A stretch of DNA of 64,000 nt from CAVXTT01 sp963764685 (GCA_963764685.1 CAVXTT010000008.1:1-64000); one strand, 5' to 3'. Shown: positions 35,032-44,067, numbered from the stretch's first letter. Notes: a model not told the origin generated them from the sequence alone. Translations and numbers: made by a program.

Positions 35032-36036
35032 ATGTAAAATTAAAGATTCTGTACTCTTTATAAAAATTAGTCTTTCTTCTTAGGTTACACAAAGCAAGTT
35101 TTGCCTCTCAGGCAGCTATAAAAACTGGCATTGTTGAATAAATGGATGATTGGAGGAGCTTTGAATAGACAAAATATGTGCCGCCAGTTCCGGGGCACTC
35201 CCTTTCGGATCGTATTCTGTTGAGAATGCCTCTCGAATGCCAGCGCGAGTAGGCAACTACCGAAGGGATATAAGAAGACAGGTGGTTCACAACTCTAACC
35301 TAATTATCTACCCATCCGGAACGCTCACTGAGCGGGGTGGGTGCCCATAGCGGAACGCGTTTTCATCATCGAACCATCGAACTATCGATACCATCGAACT
35401 TTTAAAAATCACTTTATTCACACTTGTCTAACACCTGGTTCTAGATGGCTTGTAAACAGCTTGCTCACGTCTTATAAAGCCCTTGGAGCTGTCTGTTTTA
35501 ATACAACAGCTTGCTCTTTACAAAGCTTTAGCAAGCTTTGAATGATCTTTCTTGGACGATTTGTTATCATGGTGTAAATAAAATGTTTGTAAAAAGTTCA
35601 ATTTTGGAGCAAATTAGCCTTTAATTGGCCATATAAATGCCAATATATCCGCTACAAAAGTGGTTCAATTCTGACCCACCTACGGTCCACATCCAGAAAT
35701 TTCCCGAAGTTGGGTAGGATTTGGGTACCGTAAGGGGCGGATCTGTGTAAAAGGGGAAGGCCTTTATCTGGCCAATTTGAGGCAAATGAGAATCCAAAAG
35801 GGGCTGAGTTTTATCTGGATAAATATTTTTGTTAAAATGGATTTTGGATAAACCATTCCAGTCTCAAAATCAGCAACAAGAAAAGCAGCTTCAATTAGAG
35901 TTTTTCTAATGAATAGGATCCTACTTCCAGCCAGAGAACCTGAAGTCTGTTCAATTAACAAGAATATCAAGCAGCAAAACAAACTGTGGCATAACTTTAT
36001 TATTTTTACTATTCTAATTGATTTCAAGGATAAATA
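35032..36036. other. One-kilobase intergenic region upstream of aspS
   Basis: No gene is supported. The region has low-complexity repeats of AGCTTGCT/AAGCTTT type (35450-35540) and Ser/Arg-looking short frames that are not convincing. The minus-strand frame that overlaps the start of aspS is a shadow. No tRNA, riboswitch or T-box was recognised. Confidence 0.5.
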
Positions 36037-37803
36037 ATGCAGTTTAATAAAAGAACCCATACCTGCGGTGAATTGCGTGAAAGTAGTACCGGCGAACGTG
36101 TCGTTTTGAACGGATGGGTGGATGCGAGACGTGATCTCGGGGGACTTACCTTTATCCGTCTGCGTGATCGTTACGGGATAACCCAGGTTGTTTTTGAACC
36201 CGGTTATGCTAATGAGACTCACGAAAAAGCGAAGGAATTACGCAGCGAGTTTGTTATTTCTGTTGAAGGCATTGTGAGAAAAAGGACTGAAGAAAATGTT
36301 AATCCGGATATGACTACCGGGATGATAGAAGTAATGGCAGATAAATTAATAATATTAAATGAAGCGGAAACGACTCCTTTCCCAATAAAAGATATTATTG
36401 ATTCCGGTGAAGATATACGCCTTAAATACAGATATCTTGATTTAAGAAGACCAAAGCTTCAGAAGAATTTTATGCTGCGGCACCGATTGTACCAGGCAAC
36501 GCGTAAATATTTTGACGGGGAAAATTTCCTTGAAGTTGAGACCCCGATATTAATGAAAAGTACTCCTGAAGGGGCGCGTGATTATCTTGTGCCGAGCCGT
36601 ATACATAAAGGGAAATTTTATGCACTGCCGCAGTCGCCGCAGACATACAAGCAATTACTGATGGTGTCCGGGTTCGACAGGTATTTTCAGATAGTTAAGT
36701 GCTTTCGGGATGAGGACTTCAGAGCTGACCGCCAGCCTGAATTTACACAAATAGATGTGGAAATGTCATTCGCTGATCCTGAAGATATCTATGAACTTGG
36801 CGAAGGTCTGATGCAGGAACTTTTTAGAGAGCTGTGGAACCAGGAATTAAAACTTCCCATACCACGTCTTACGTTTGATGAGGCGATGGAAAATTACGGC
36901 AGCGATAAACCTGATCTCCGTTTCGGACTTGAGATGAAAACATTGAATACTATCTTTTCTCAAACAGAGTTTAAGGTATTTAAGGATGCTATGGCAGGTA
37001 AAGGAATTATAACAGCCATTAAAGCACCGGGGTGCGGCAGTTATACAAGAAGCCAGCTTGACGTATTAACAGATTATATAAAAAAGCTTGGCGCTTCTGG
37101 TTTGATCTGGGCAAGAGTAAAAGTGAATGAGCTTGAATCACCGGCGGCAAAATTCTTTTCGGATGAGGAGAAGAAAAGACTCTTACAAACAATGAATGCT
37201 GTGCCGGGAGATCTGATCTTAATTCTTTCAGGGCAGCGATTAAAAACACTTAACCTGATGGGAATGCTTCGACTGGAGATGTCACGAAGATTGGAACTTG
37301 TAAAACCTGATTCCGAACCTAAATTGCTGTGGGTTACAGATTTTCCGCTTTTTGAATGGGATGAAGAGACCAAACGGTTTTATGCAATGCATCATCCGTT
37401 TACTTCTCCACGGCCGGAAGATGTCGAGTATATGGAATCTGATCCAGGACGGGTTAAAGCACGTGCTTATGACCTGGTGCTTAATGGTAGTGAAATTGCG
37501 GGGGGAAGCATCAGGATCCATAACTCTGAACTGCAGTCGAAAATGTTCAAAGCGCTTGGCATCTCTCCTGAAGAAGCTGAACACAAATTCGGTTTCTTAA
37601 TGAAGGCATTTAAGTACGGCGCTCCTCCGCACGGCGGGATTGCATTCGGAGTCGACAGAATGGCGATGATCTTTGCTGGTGAAAATTCTATAAGGGATGT
37701 AATTGCCTTTCCGAAAACAGCCAGTGCGGTTTCTCTTATGGATGAATGCCCCTCGGAGGTTAGCGAAGAGCAATTAAAAGAGCTGCATTTAAAACTTCGT
37801 TAA
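36037..37803 (+). CDS. aspS: Aspartyl-tRNA synthetase
   Basis: A 588-residue class IIb synthetase that attaches Asp to tRNA-Asp in the cytoplasm. It has an N-terminal OB-fold anticodon-binding domain (about 1-105, 'GWVDARRDLGGLTFIRLRDR'), motif 2 'FRDEDFRADRQPEFTQID' (about 227-244), a bacterial GAD insertion (about 290-420) and motif 3 'GGIAFGVDRMAMIFAG' near residue 540. The length and the GAD insertion are typical of bacterial AspRS. It is monocistronic in this window, and no GatCAB genes are nearby. Confidence 0.97.
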   Translation: MQFNKRTHTCGELRESSTGERVVLNGWVDARRDLGGLTFIRLRDRYGITQVVFEPGYANETHEKAKELRSEFVISVEGIVRKRTEENVNPDMTTGMIEVMADKLIILNEAETTPFPIKDIIDSGEDIRLKYRYLDLRRPKLQKNFMLRHRLYQATRKYFDGENFLEVETPILMKSTPEGARDYLVPSRIHKGKFYALPQSPQTYKQLLMVSGFDRYFQIVKCFRDEDFRADRQPEFTQIDVEMSFADPEDIYELGEGLMQELFRELWNQELKLPIPRLTFDEAMENYGSDKPDLRFGLEMKTLNTIFSQTEFKVFKDAMAGKGIITAIKAPGCGSYTRSQLDVLTDYIKKLGASGLIWARVKVNELESPAAKFFSDEEKKRLLQTMNAVPGDLILILSGQRLKTLNLMGMLRLEMSRRLELVKPDSEPKLLWVTDFPLFEWDEETKRFYAMHHPFTSPRPEDVEYMESDPGRVKARAYDLVLNGSEIAGGSIRIHNSELQSKMFKALGISPEEAEHKFGFLMKAFKYGAPPHGGIAFGVDRMAMIFAGENSIRDVIAFPKTASAVSLMDECPSEVSEEQLKELHLKLR

Positions 37804-37840
37804 GGAAGTGCACGGCGGCGGAAGGAAATAGTTTAGCCTG

Positions 37841-37870
37841 ATAAAAAAATGGCGTCCATTGGACGCCATT
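37841..37870 (-). terminator. Terminator between aspS and the PEGA lipoprotein gene
   Basis: AATGGCGTCC (37848-37857) and GGACGCCATT (37861-37870) form a perfect stem with a 3-base loop. On the minus strand it ends in seven T. The plus-strand tail is weaker, so it mainly serves the minus-strand gene but may also stop aspS transcription. Confidence 0.85.
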
Positions 37871-37892
37871 ATAAATTTAAATGTTTGTATTA

Positions 37893-38627
37893 TTAAAAAC
37901 GGCGATCATTTACAGCGTTATTATAATACCAGGTAATCTTAACCCACGCAGGAATTTCATTATTCGGTGAAATTGCCACAATCTTTGCTTTAGAATAATG
38001 ATTGTCGGCATCATAAACAAAGAAATAGTTTGTAGTACCATCAGGAACTGTATCCACCCACAGACTTGACTGAAGAGGTGCATCAAGTGTATCCTCAAGA
38101 TCGCTATTTGATGTTATATAAAATTTGGCTGCTCTGGTTAATGATGATTTCAATTCGTGAATTGTAAATGATGCATTAGTAAGATAATAAAGATCTATTG
38201 ACGGATCATTAGAGCTTTTGGCGATACCAGCCGAGAGATCGAGTCCGCTTGGTTCCGATACTGTGGTTCCTGTAGTTTCCCAAACTTGTACCAGTACGTA
38301 TTTATTTAGATCTGGAGGGATTATATTGGAAGTCAAAGAAACAACCTTTAAAGTTTCCTGGTCCTTAACTATAGTAACAGTAAATGTGGTATCTCTATAG
38401 TCATTCAGAGTTAGTTTTACAGTGCGGGTTCCTACTGCTACACTACTAATTGTAGTATTGGTAGTGCCTTTATTAACATTATCGATATAAACAGTTGCAC
38501 CTGTCGGTACTGACTGAATATTTAGAGAACCAACATCCCCTACAGGATTTGTACTATTATCCTCACACGAAACCAAAAACATTGAGAATAAAGCTGCCAG
38601 ACTTAATAGTATTAAATATTTTTTCAT
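37893..38627 (-). CDS. PEGA-domain lipoprotein
   Basis: A 244-residue lipoprotein: signal with lipobox 'FLVSC' (Cys about residue 21), then a PEGA domain ('GSLNIQSVPTGATVYIDNVN', about 33-95) of the type found in surface-layer and cell-wall-associated proteins, followed by a beta-rich domain of about 130 residues with no recognised family. It is the second gene of a two-gene operon, starting 13 bases after the other lipoprotein gene ends. Its own terminator follows. Confidence 0.85.
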   Translation of the reverse strand: MKKYLILLSLAALFSMFLVSCEDNSTNPVGDVGSLNIQSVPTGATVYIDNVNKGTTNTTISSVAVGTRTVKLTLNDYRDTTFTVTIVKDQETLKVVSLTSNIIPPDLNKYVLVQVWETTGTTVSEPSGLDLSAGIAKSSNDPSIDLYYLTNASFTIHELKSSLTRAAKFYITSNSDLEDTLDAPLQSSLWVDTVPDGTTNYFFVYDADNHYSKAKIVAISPNNEIPAWVKITWYYNNAVNDRRF

Positions 38628-38640
38628 AGATATCCTTTCT

Positions 38641-39120
38641 TTATTTTATTTTCTTATAATTAAACTTAGAAGTACGGCCATCCGCATTTTGCGTAAATGT
38701 ACCGGAAAGTGTTGCTCCGTCTTCAGATATTGTTCCTGAATATCTGCCCATATCCCTGCTGCGGGTAACATCAGATAAACGGACAGCGCGGGTTTCCGGG
38801 ACAAAAGTACCTTCAACTGTGCGGGTAATTACGCCGCGGGATTGAATAGTAACAGTTCCTTTTATCTTATTATCCTTGAAGTCAGAAATACTCAGGGTAG
38901 AAGCCCTTTCATTCAGAATACCATTCCAGGTGCCCATAAGATTCATAACTTTAGTTGTGTCGGCTGTCGAATCTGCGGTGGTGCTGTCTGCGGGGGTGAC
39001 CCTTGTGGTATCTCTGCCTGGCTGCTCTGCATTTTCGGCTTTCCTTTCACAGCCCGCGAAGAATATGATTGAAGTAAACAGGAGAACAATGAAATACTTA
39101 AAAACGTTTTCTTGTTTCAT
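38641..39120 (-). CDS. Predicted lipoprotein with Thr/Ser/Asp-rich linker
   Basis: A 159-residue protein with lipobox 'IIFFAGC' (Cys about residue 24), a low-complexity Thr/Ser/Asp linker (about 38-57) that looks like a flexible tether, and a beta-barrel-like C-terminal domain ('LMGTWNGIL', 'GRYSGTISEDGATLSGTFTQ') suggestive of a lipocalin-like fold. It is probably membrane-anchored and faces the periplasm or surface. It is co-transcribed with the PEGA lipoprotein and divergent from the pilin genes. Confidence 0.8.
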   Translation of the reverse strand: MKQENVFKYFIVLLFTSIIFFAGCERKAENAEQPGRDTTRVTPADSTTADSTADTTKVMNLMGTWNGILNERASTLSISDFKDNKIKGTVTIQSRGVITRTVEGTFVPETRAVRLSDVTRSRDMGRYSGTISEDGATLSGTFTQNADGRTSKFNYKKIK

Positions 39121-39483
39121 AATAGCCTTGCGACTCCTCTTTTTGTTTTGTGATGATTAAATTAAATAAAAATCCAAAGACTTACCATAAGAAAGTGGCA
39201 GTTGCTAAGGATTTGTGATGAAAACTATTTCGCCTATTCAGAATAAGCAGAGAGAGAACAAATCAGACAATCGGGTAAAACATAAACTTTTGAAAATGCT
39301 GTTATTTAACCATACCACTCAATGTTTCAGTCAGGCAGTAATTGTTACCCTTTCCGCATAATACTGACAGGTAACATTTACTTATAAATAAAATGATAAT
39401 GAATTGAACTTAAGGCAGGCAGTTAACCGATTGGCATATTTTTTATATTACAGGTAATTATTTCTATATACAGGAAAATTTAA
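39121..39483. other. Intergenic region upstream of the first pilin
   Basis: About 360 AT-rich bases between divergent genes. It includes two GTAA-N3-TTAC palindromes (39338, 39371) and an imperfect -24-like TTGGCA at 39431-39436 whose -12 partner lacks the GC. Confidence 0.6.
39338..39381. promoter_or_regulatory. Two GTAA-N3-TTAC palindromes upstream of pilin 1
   Basis: GTAATTGTTAC (39338-39348) and GTAACATTTAC (39371-39381). They are copies of the same palindrome found three times upstream of pilin 2, and lie about 50-95 bases upstream of a TTGGCA element. Confidence 0.6.
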
Positions 39484-39864
39484 TTGGGACAGCAACAGCT
39501 TCTTTTAATAGTTATGGGACTTGTAATTATCGGCATTGCCATAGCGGTTTCATTTAATCTTTTTGAATCGAATGCTGCTAACCACAAAAGAGATCTATTA
39601 ATATCAGAATGTATGAACCTTGCTGCCCAGGCCCAGGTATATTATAAACGTCCAAGAAGTTTTGGGGGAGGAAGTCACAGTTATTTAAACTGGCAGATAC
39701 CGGATGATATGGAAACCAGTGAAAATGGAATATTTTCTGCCGAAGTTACAGCAGCAAATGTTGTAATAACCGGGACGGGCACTGAGGTTATCACCGGCAG
39801 CGATAGTATAAAGGTCCAGGTAACCGTAGATCCTTATACCACAACCACTACTATTATTAACTAA
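39484..39864 (+). CDS. Type IV pilin-like protein 1
   Basis: A 126-residue protein starting at TTG, with N-terminus 'MGQQQLLLIVMGLVIIGIAI'. This is a very short Gly-ended leader followed by a hydrophobic helix, as in type IV pilins. The usual Phe at +1 and Glu at +5 are missing. The globular part has 'YYKRPRSFGGGSHSYLNW', also seen in the paralogue at 40385. No clear SD is present. It is followed by its own terminator. Probably a minor or alternative pilin. Confidence 0.8.
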   Translation: MGQQQLLLIVMGLVIIGIAIAVSFNLFESNAANHKRDLLISECMNLAAQAQVYYKRPRSFGGGSHSYLNWQIPDDMETSENGIFSAEVTAANVVITGTGTEVITGSDSIKVQVTVDPYTTTTTIIN

Positions 39865-39896
39865 GTTTATCATCCAACATATCTCTTCCCGGAAGG

Positions 39897-39926
39897 AGGC
39901 AGCTTAACCGCTGCCTTTCTTCTTTT
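39897..39926 (+). terminator. Intrinsic terminator of pilin 1
   Basis: AGGCAGC (39897-39903) pairs with GCTGCCT (39910-39916), followed by TTCTTCTTTT. Confidence 0.8.
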
Positions 39927-39960
39927 AAAAAAAACAAGGCTTATTTACAATTATCCTCAG

Positions 39961-39971
39961 GTAAAAATTAC
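39961..39971. promoter_or_regulatory. GTAA-N3-TTAC palindrome
   Basis: GTAAAAATTAC, a further copy of the pilin-region palindrome. It lies 53 bases before a TTGGCA at 40023, which lacks a matching -12 box. Confidence 0.45.
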
Positions 39972-40120
39972 TGAAAAGGTACCTCCTTACTTCAATAAGG
40001 TATAAAAAAGTACCGTAACAGATTGGCATTATTTTCGTGTTTGATATCGCAGCAGAACTGAAAACAAGAAATTATTTCTGCCAAGTTATTTGAAATACTG
40101 ATGGAAAATGAAACATTCTT

Positions 40121-40162
40121 GTAAATATTACCTATAATGTAATAATTACATGTAATATTTAC
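40121..40162. promoter_or_regulatory. Cluster of three GTAA-N3-TTAC palindromes upstream of pilin 2
   Basis: GTAAATATTAC (40121-40131), GTAATAATTAC (40139-40149) and GTAATATTTAC (40152-40162) sit within 42 bases. The outer two are also each other's reverse complement. They end 134 bases upstream of the sigma-54 promoter, a normal distance for an enhancer bound by an NtrC-type activator. Confidence 0.7.
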
Positions 40163-40295
40163 CTACTTAATAATTATATTTTAATAAAGTCAATAAAATT
40201 ATATTATTTTCGGAGTTAATTTTGTTGGCATACTATTTACTTTATATTTATGATGTAACTTCTTTGTTAACAAGTAATTAGAATTTTGAACTCTT

Positions 40296-40312
40296 TGGCA
40301 AAGAAATTGCTT
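40296..40312 (+). promoter_or_regulatory. Sigma-54 (-24/-12) promoter of pilin 2
   Basis: TGGCA (40296-40300), six bases, then TTGC (40307-40310) followed by T: the exact TGGCA-N6-TTGC spacing required by RpoN holoenzyme. Transcription would start near 40322, leaving a leader of about 60 bases to the ATG at 40385. Confidence 0.8.
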
Positions 40313-40384
40313 AGAAGGAAAACAGAATTAAATTTTGTTTCTGGATCGAATCACAACCTAAAACACAACATAAGGAGCTAAAAA

Positions 40385-40771
40385 ATGGGTCAACAACAAC
40401 TTCTTCTCATCGTCCTTGGCGTTATCGTAGTTGGTATTGCTATAGTAGTCGGAATCAACTTATTTAATGCTAATTCAATAGCTGCTAACAGAGATTCTGT
40501 AATCAGCGATATTAACAACATTGCAGGTCTTGCAATGAGTCACTACAAGAAACCTACATCAATGGGTGGCGGATCAAACGAATTTACCGGATTTACCTTA
40601 CCGGCAGAACTTGATACAACAGCTAACGGAACTTATGTAGTTACTTCAGCTGGTGCAACCACACTTGGACTGACCGCTATAGGAACGGAGAAATCAGAGG
40701 ACGGTTCACTGATCGAGTATAATGCAACGGTAGACAGCCGTGGTGTTGTAGCTCTGACAAAAGTTCACTGA
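40385..40771 (+). CDS. Type IV pilin-like protein 2 (probable major pilin)
   Basis: A 128-residue protein with SD AAGGAG and start 'MGQQQLLLIVLGVIVVGIAI'. It is similar over its length to the product of 39484: the hydrophobic N-terminal helix and 'HYKKPTSMGGGSNEFTGFTL'. The leader would be only two residues, leaving an N-terminal Gln, and Glu+5 is replaced by Leu. The good SD, dedicated sigma-54 promoter, palindrome cluster and strong terminator suggest it is the abundant subunit. The pilus machinery genes follow at once. Confidence 0.85.
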   Translation: MGQQQLLLIVLGVIVVGIAIVVGINLFNANSIAANRDSVISDINNIAGLAMSHYKKPTSMGGGSNEFTGFTLPAELDTTANGTYVVTSAGATTLGLTAIGTEKSEDGSLIEYNATVDSRGVVALTKVH

Positions 40772-40783
40772 CAGATTTTTCTT

Positions 40784-40815
40784 AAGGGCTGGTTATAAGC
40801 CAGCCCTTTTTTTAT
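40784..40815 (+). terminator. Strong intrinsic terminator of pilin 2
   Basis: AAGGGCTGG (40784-40792) with CCAGCCCTT (40800-40808), 7-base loop, then T-run. Confidence 0.9.
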
Positions 40816-40822
40816 ATCCAAT

Positions 40823-40851
40823 ATGTTTAGTTCATTCCGCTAAACATTTTA
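40823..40851 (+). terminator. Second stem-loop between pilin 2 and pilC
   Basis: ATGTTTAG (40823-40830) with CTAAACAT (40840-40847) and a following TTTT. It may add to termination or stabilise the 5' end of the downstream mRNA. Confidence 0.5.
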
Positions 40852-40879
40852 TTGTTCTTAACAAAACAAGAAGTAAACT

Positions 40880-42253
40880 ATGGTTGAGTTTAGATTTACA
40901 GCTGAAAAAACAAACGGTCAGTCTTTAAGCGGCAGTCTTACTGCCGATACAGCTACTGAAGGTAAAAAGAAGATTAACCGTCTTGCTGAAAAAAATCAGC
41001 TAAGAATAAAGTTTGTAGAAAAAAAATCGACTTTCAATTACCGCGCAAAGAAAGGTAAAGACAAGCCGCTAAAAGGTGAGCAAAAGGCTTATACTAAAAA
41101 GGAAGTTGAAGACGCCCTGAACAAACTCGGATTCGAAGTCATCTCTGTTAATAAAAAGCTTTTAGATTATAATCCTAAACCCCCAAACCAGGAAATAGTT
41201 ACTTTTGTAAAAATCAGTGCAGAACTACTCGACCAGAAACTTTCATACGGCGAAATTCTTAATCTGCTCATCAACGATACCCAGAATAAAACATTAAAGC
41301 ACACCTTAAAAGAAATCAATAATGATCTTAAGAAAGGTGCAGACAGTGAAGCAACCTTTCTGAAATATCAATCTGTTTTTGGAAAATTTACCGCGTATAT
41401 GCTCGGTCTGGCTTCCAAAAGCGGAAATATGTCCGAGGTTTATAAGGCTACTGCTAAATTTCTGGAACGAAGACAGGAATTCAAGAAAAATATGCGGAGT
41501 GCACTTATAACACCGGCAGTAACCCTGTTTGTGTTATTTGCAGCTGTGGTATTTTATGTTGGGTATATCTTTCCTGAGACAGCAAAGTTATTTGTAAAAT
41601 TTGGTGTTGAAGTTCCCCCAATGACTGCATTTACCCTCGTTATCAGTGACTTCCTTATCGAAAATCCTATACTGGTTAGCGCATTTACTTTCCTTCCCCC
41701 CATAATTTTATGGAGAATGAGTAAAACCAAAAAGGGGGGCTACTGGATTGATAAAAATGTTTTGAAAATTCCTGTAGTGGGCTCACTGATCCATAAGACT
41801 CTGATAGAAGTTTACTGCAGGGTGTTTTATACACTCTACAGCGGTTCCGCTGAAAGTATCGAGCCAATTAAAATTGCAGCTGAGGCAACGGGTAATGCAT
41901 ATTTTGAGGACAGGGTAAAGAATGTTGCGGTTCCTTTAATGATTAAGAAGGGAATAGGTATGACTGATGCATTCGAAGTAGCAGGCGTATTTACCGAAAC
42001 AGCATTGTCCCGTCTGCATTCTGGTGAAGAGACGGGTACTATAAAAAATACATCCCTGCAGCTTGCAAATTATTATGAAGCTGAGACTGTCTATAAGCTT
42101 AAGAATTTCATAGAACTTGTACAGGTCAGTATAGCAATGGTAATAATGGTTGTGATGATTGCATTAACATTAGTTTCAGCAGAAACAGCAACCGTCAGAC
42201 CATCAATGCCGGGTGCCGGTAATGAAGTAAAAGTTGAAAATAATATTGTATGA
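40880..42253 (+). CDS. pilC: PilC-type inner-membrane platform protein of the type IV pilus
   Basis: A 457-residue type II secretion F-family protein. Residues 1-110 are a charged N-terminal extension ('LKGEQKAYTKKEVEDALNKL') with no clear family. Two helical T2SSF domains follow (about 115-240 and 320-435) with three membrane segments (about 205-230, 255-275 and the C-terminal 415-440). PilC couples the ATPases to pilin polymerisation in the inner membrane. It opens the machinery operon; its stop overlaps the pilB start by 4 bases (ATGA). Confidence 0.9.
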   Translation: MVEFRFTAEKTNGQSLSGSLTADTATEGKKKINRLAEKNQLRIKFVEKKSTFNYRAKKGKDKPLKGEQKAYTKKEVEDALNKLGFEVISVNKKLLDYNPKPPNQEIVTFVKISAELLDQKLSYGEILNLLINDTQNKTLKHTLKEINNDLKKGADSEATFLKYQSVFGKFTAYMLGLASKSGNMSEVYKATAKFLERRQEFKKNMRSALITPAVTLFVLFAAVVFYVGYIFPETAKLFVKFGVEVPPMTAFTLVISDFLIENPILVSAFTFLPPIILWRMSKTKKGGYWIDKNVLKIPVVGSLIHKTLIEVYCRVFYTLYSGSAESIEPIKIAAEATGNAYFEDRVKNVAVPLMIKKGIGMTDAFEVAGVFTETALSRLHSGEETGTIKNTSLQLANYYEAETVYKLKNFIELVQVSIAMVIMVVMIALTLVSAETATVRPSMPGAGNEVKVENNIV

Positions 42254-44040
42254 TAGAAGCTAACCTTGAAATGACAGATAAGATCGGTTATCTCCTTTTT
42301 AAGAAAGGAATAATCGATGCGCATATGCTTGAAAAAGCGCTGCATGCCAAGGCTACTGACCGGAGTAAAATAAAAAGAAATCTTGCCCAGATATTAGTAC
42401 AGGATTTTAATTTTGATCACGATACAGTTTTTAGGGAAGTCGCAATTCTTTATGCATTCCGTGAACTTGACAAAAAAATTGAAGATATCTCCCCCCAGCG
42501 GATTGATAATATAAAGCAAATAATGAACAGTTCCGGGGAAGCAATGAAAGAGCTTATGCTCCGGCATAAAGTGATCCCCTTCTCGTTCGATGACAGAATA
42601 AAAGACAAACTGATTCTGACAGCCGTAGATCCTACCGACAGAAATATTCCGAAGATTGCATTCGGCCTGAATGCAAAAAAATATGAAGTTATTTATATAA
42701 GAAAAAAAGAATATGAAAAGCTTGTTCAGCTTATAATTCCTCCTGAAAATCTTTTCCTTAAAGCAATGGAGGAAGCTGAAGGTGAGATCCAGATCGAACC
42801 CGATGAGGGAAATCTTGATGAAGATGAACTTAATGCCGAGATCAATAAAAGCGCTCTGATCAATCTTGTTGAAGCAGCACTTATTGAGGGTGTACGTAAA
42901 GGAGCCAGCGATATCCATTTCATTCCCCGCTCGGGAAATAAAACAGATATTTTTATCAGAGTCGACGGAAATCTTCAGCACTGGCATACCCAGGAAGGAA
43001 CCCTTCCTGAAGCAGTAGTAGCCGTTGTAAAGGACCGTTCGAAAGGAATGGACCGGTTCGAACGTGAAAGCGCCCAGGATGGCTTTATTCAGAGAGATAT
43101 TGATAACAGTATTATCCGGTTCAGGGTTTCAGTTCTTCCAATGGTTGGAACCGAACTGAAAAATAAATTTGAAAGCGTTGTAATAAGAATCCTTGACGAC
43201 AGGAAAGTCATTAAGGATCTTGATAAACTCGGCTTATCCGGTTACGCAAGAAATGCATTTACAAAAGCAATAAATCAGCCGCAGGGTATGGTTATTCTTA
43301 CCGGGCCTACCGGAAGCGGAAAGAGTACAACTCTTGTTGCCGCAATTTACCAGGTTATAGATCCAACGGTTAATGTACTTACGGTGGAGGACCCGGTTGA
43401 ATATGTAATCGAAGGAGCCCGTCAGCTGAAGATCGGTTATAAGATGAATTTTGAGCAGGCTATACGCTCTATATTACGACATGATCCCGATATTGTTCTT
43501 GTAGGTGAAATGAGAGATAAGGAAACAGCAGAAGTTGCAATTAAACTTGCAAATACCGGTCACCTTACCTTCTCTACACTACATACAAATGATGCTGCAA
43601 GTGCGGTAGCAAGACTATATAAAATGGGTATTGAACCATTCTTAATTGCATATGCCATAAATATAATTGTTGCCCAAAGGCTTCTCAGAAGACTTTGTAA
43701 CCATTGCAAAAAGAAAGTAAGTAATTTCGATGAAGTCCTGATGAATGCTGCAGGACTTAATATTGCTGAATGGAGGAACTATTCAATTTATGAACCGTAT
43801 GGCTGCGAGAAATGCAACAAGACCGGTTATAAAGGAAGACTTGCGATTCACGAGTCACTATACTTTACAAAAGAAATCAGGCAGATTATTGTCCGATCCG
43901 GAATTGAAGTGGATGAAGAAAAGATCAGAGCACAGGCAAAAAAAGATGGTACGCTTTCGCTGCGCGAAGCCGGATGGGAAAAAGTGAAATTAGGCTTGAC
44001 TTCGCTTCAGGAAGTAATTGCCGGTACATCGGAAGAATAA
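42250..44040 (+). CDS. pilB: PilB/GspE-type pilus assembly ATPase
   Basis: A 596-residue secretion ATPase that powers pilus extension. An N-terminal GspE-N-like domain (about 1-165) precedes the core, which has Walker A 'GPTGSGKSTT' (about 350), an Asp box, Walker B 'DPDIVLVGEMRD' and a His box 'TFSTLHTNDA'. The tetracysteine zinc motif typical of PilB ('CNHC' and 'CEKC' about 40 residues apart) is present near residue 480-525. It overlaps pilC by 4 bases and is followed by pilT after 27 bases. Confidence 0.93.
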   Translation: MIEANLEMTDKIGYLLFKKGIIDAHMLEKALHAKATDRSKIKRNLAQILVQDFNFDHDTVFREVAILYAFRELDKKIEDISPQRIDNIKQIMNSSGEAMKELMLRHKVIPFSFDDRIKDKLILTAVDPTDRNIPKIAFGLNAKKYEVIYIRKKEYEKLVQLIIPPENLFLKAMEEAEGEIQIEPDEGNLDEDELNAEINKSALINLVEAALIEGVRKGASDIHFIPRSGNKTDIFIRVDGNLQHWHTQEGTLPEAVVAVVKDRSKGMDRFERESAQDGFIQRDIDNSIIRFRVSVLPMVGTELKNKFESVVIRILDDRKVIKDLDKLGLSGYARNAFTKAINQPQGMVILTGPTGSGKSTTLVAAIYQVIDPTVNVLTVEDPVEYVIEGARQLKIGYKMNFEQAIRSILRHDPDIVLVGEMRDKETAEVAIKLANTGHLTFSTLHTNDAASAVARLYKMGIEPFLIAYAINIIVAQRLLRRLCNHCKKKVSNFDEVLMNAAGLNIAEWRNYSIYEPYGCEKCNKTGYKGRLAIHESLYFTKEIRQIIVRSGIEVDEEKIRAQAKKDGTLSLREAGWEKVKLGLTSLQEVIAGTSEE

Positions 44041-44067
44041 ATCAGATATAAAAGCACTTGAAAAAAT

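Noticed and set aside
35032..36036. T-box or other leader RNA for aspS
   Set aside because: No T-box sequence (TGGNACCGCG-like) or antiterminator/terminator pair was found before the start codon.
35764..36222. 152-codon minus-strand frame at the start of aspS
   Set aside because: Its right part is antisense to the conserved OB-fold of aspS, and the protein has no family character.
40023..40038. TTGGCA element as a second sigma-54 promoter
   Set aside because: The -12 position reads TCGT instead of TTGC, so the essential GC is missing. The same holds for 39431 (TTAT) and 40225 (TTAC).
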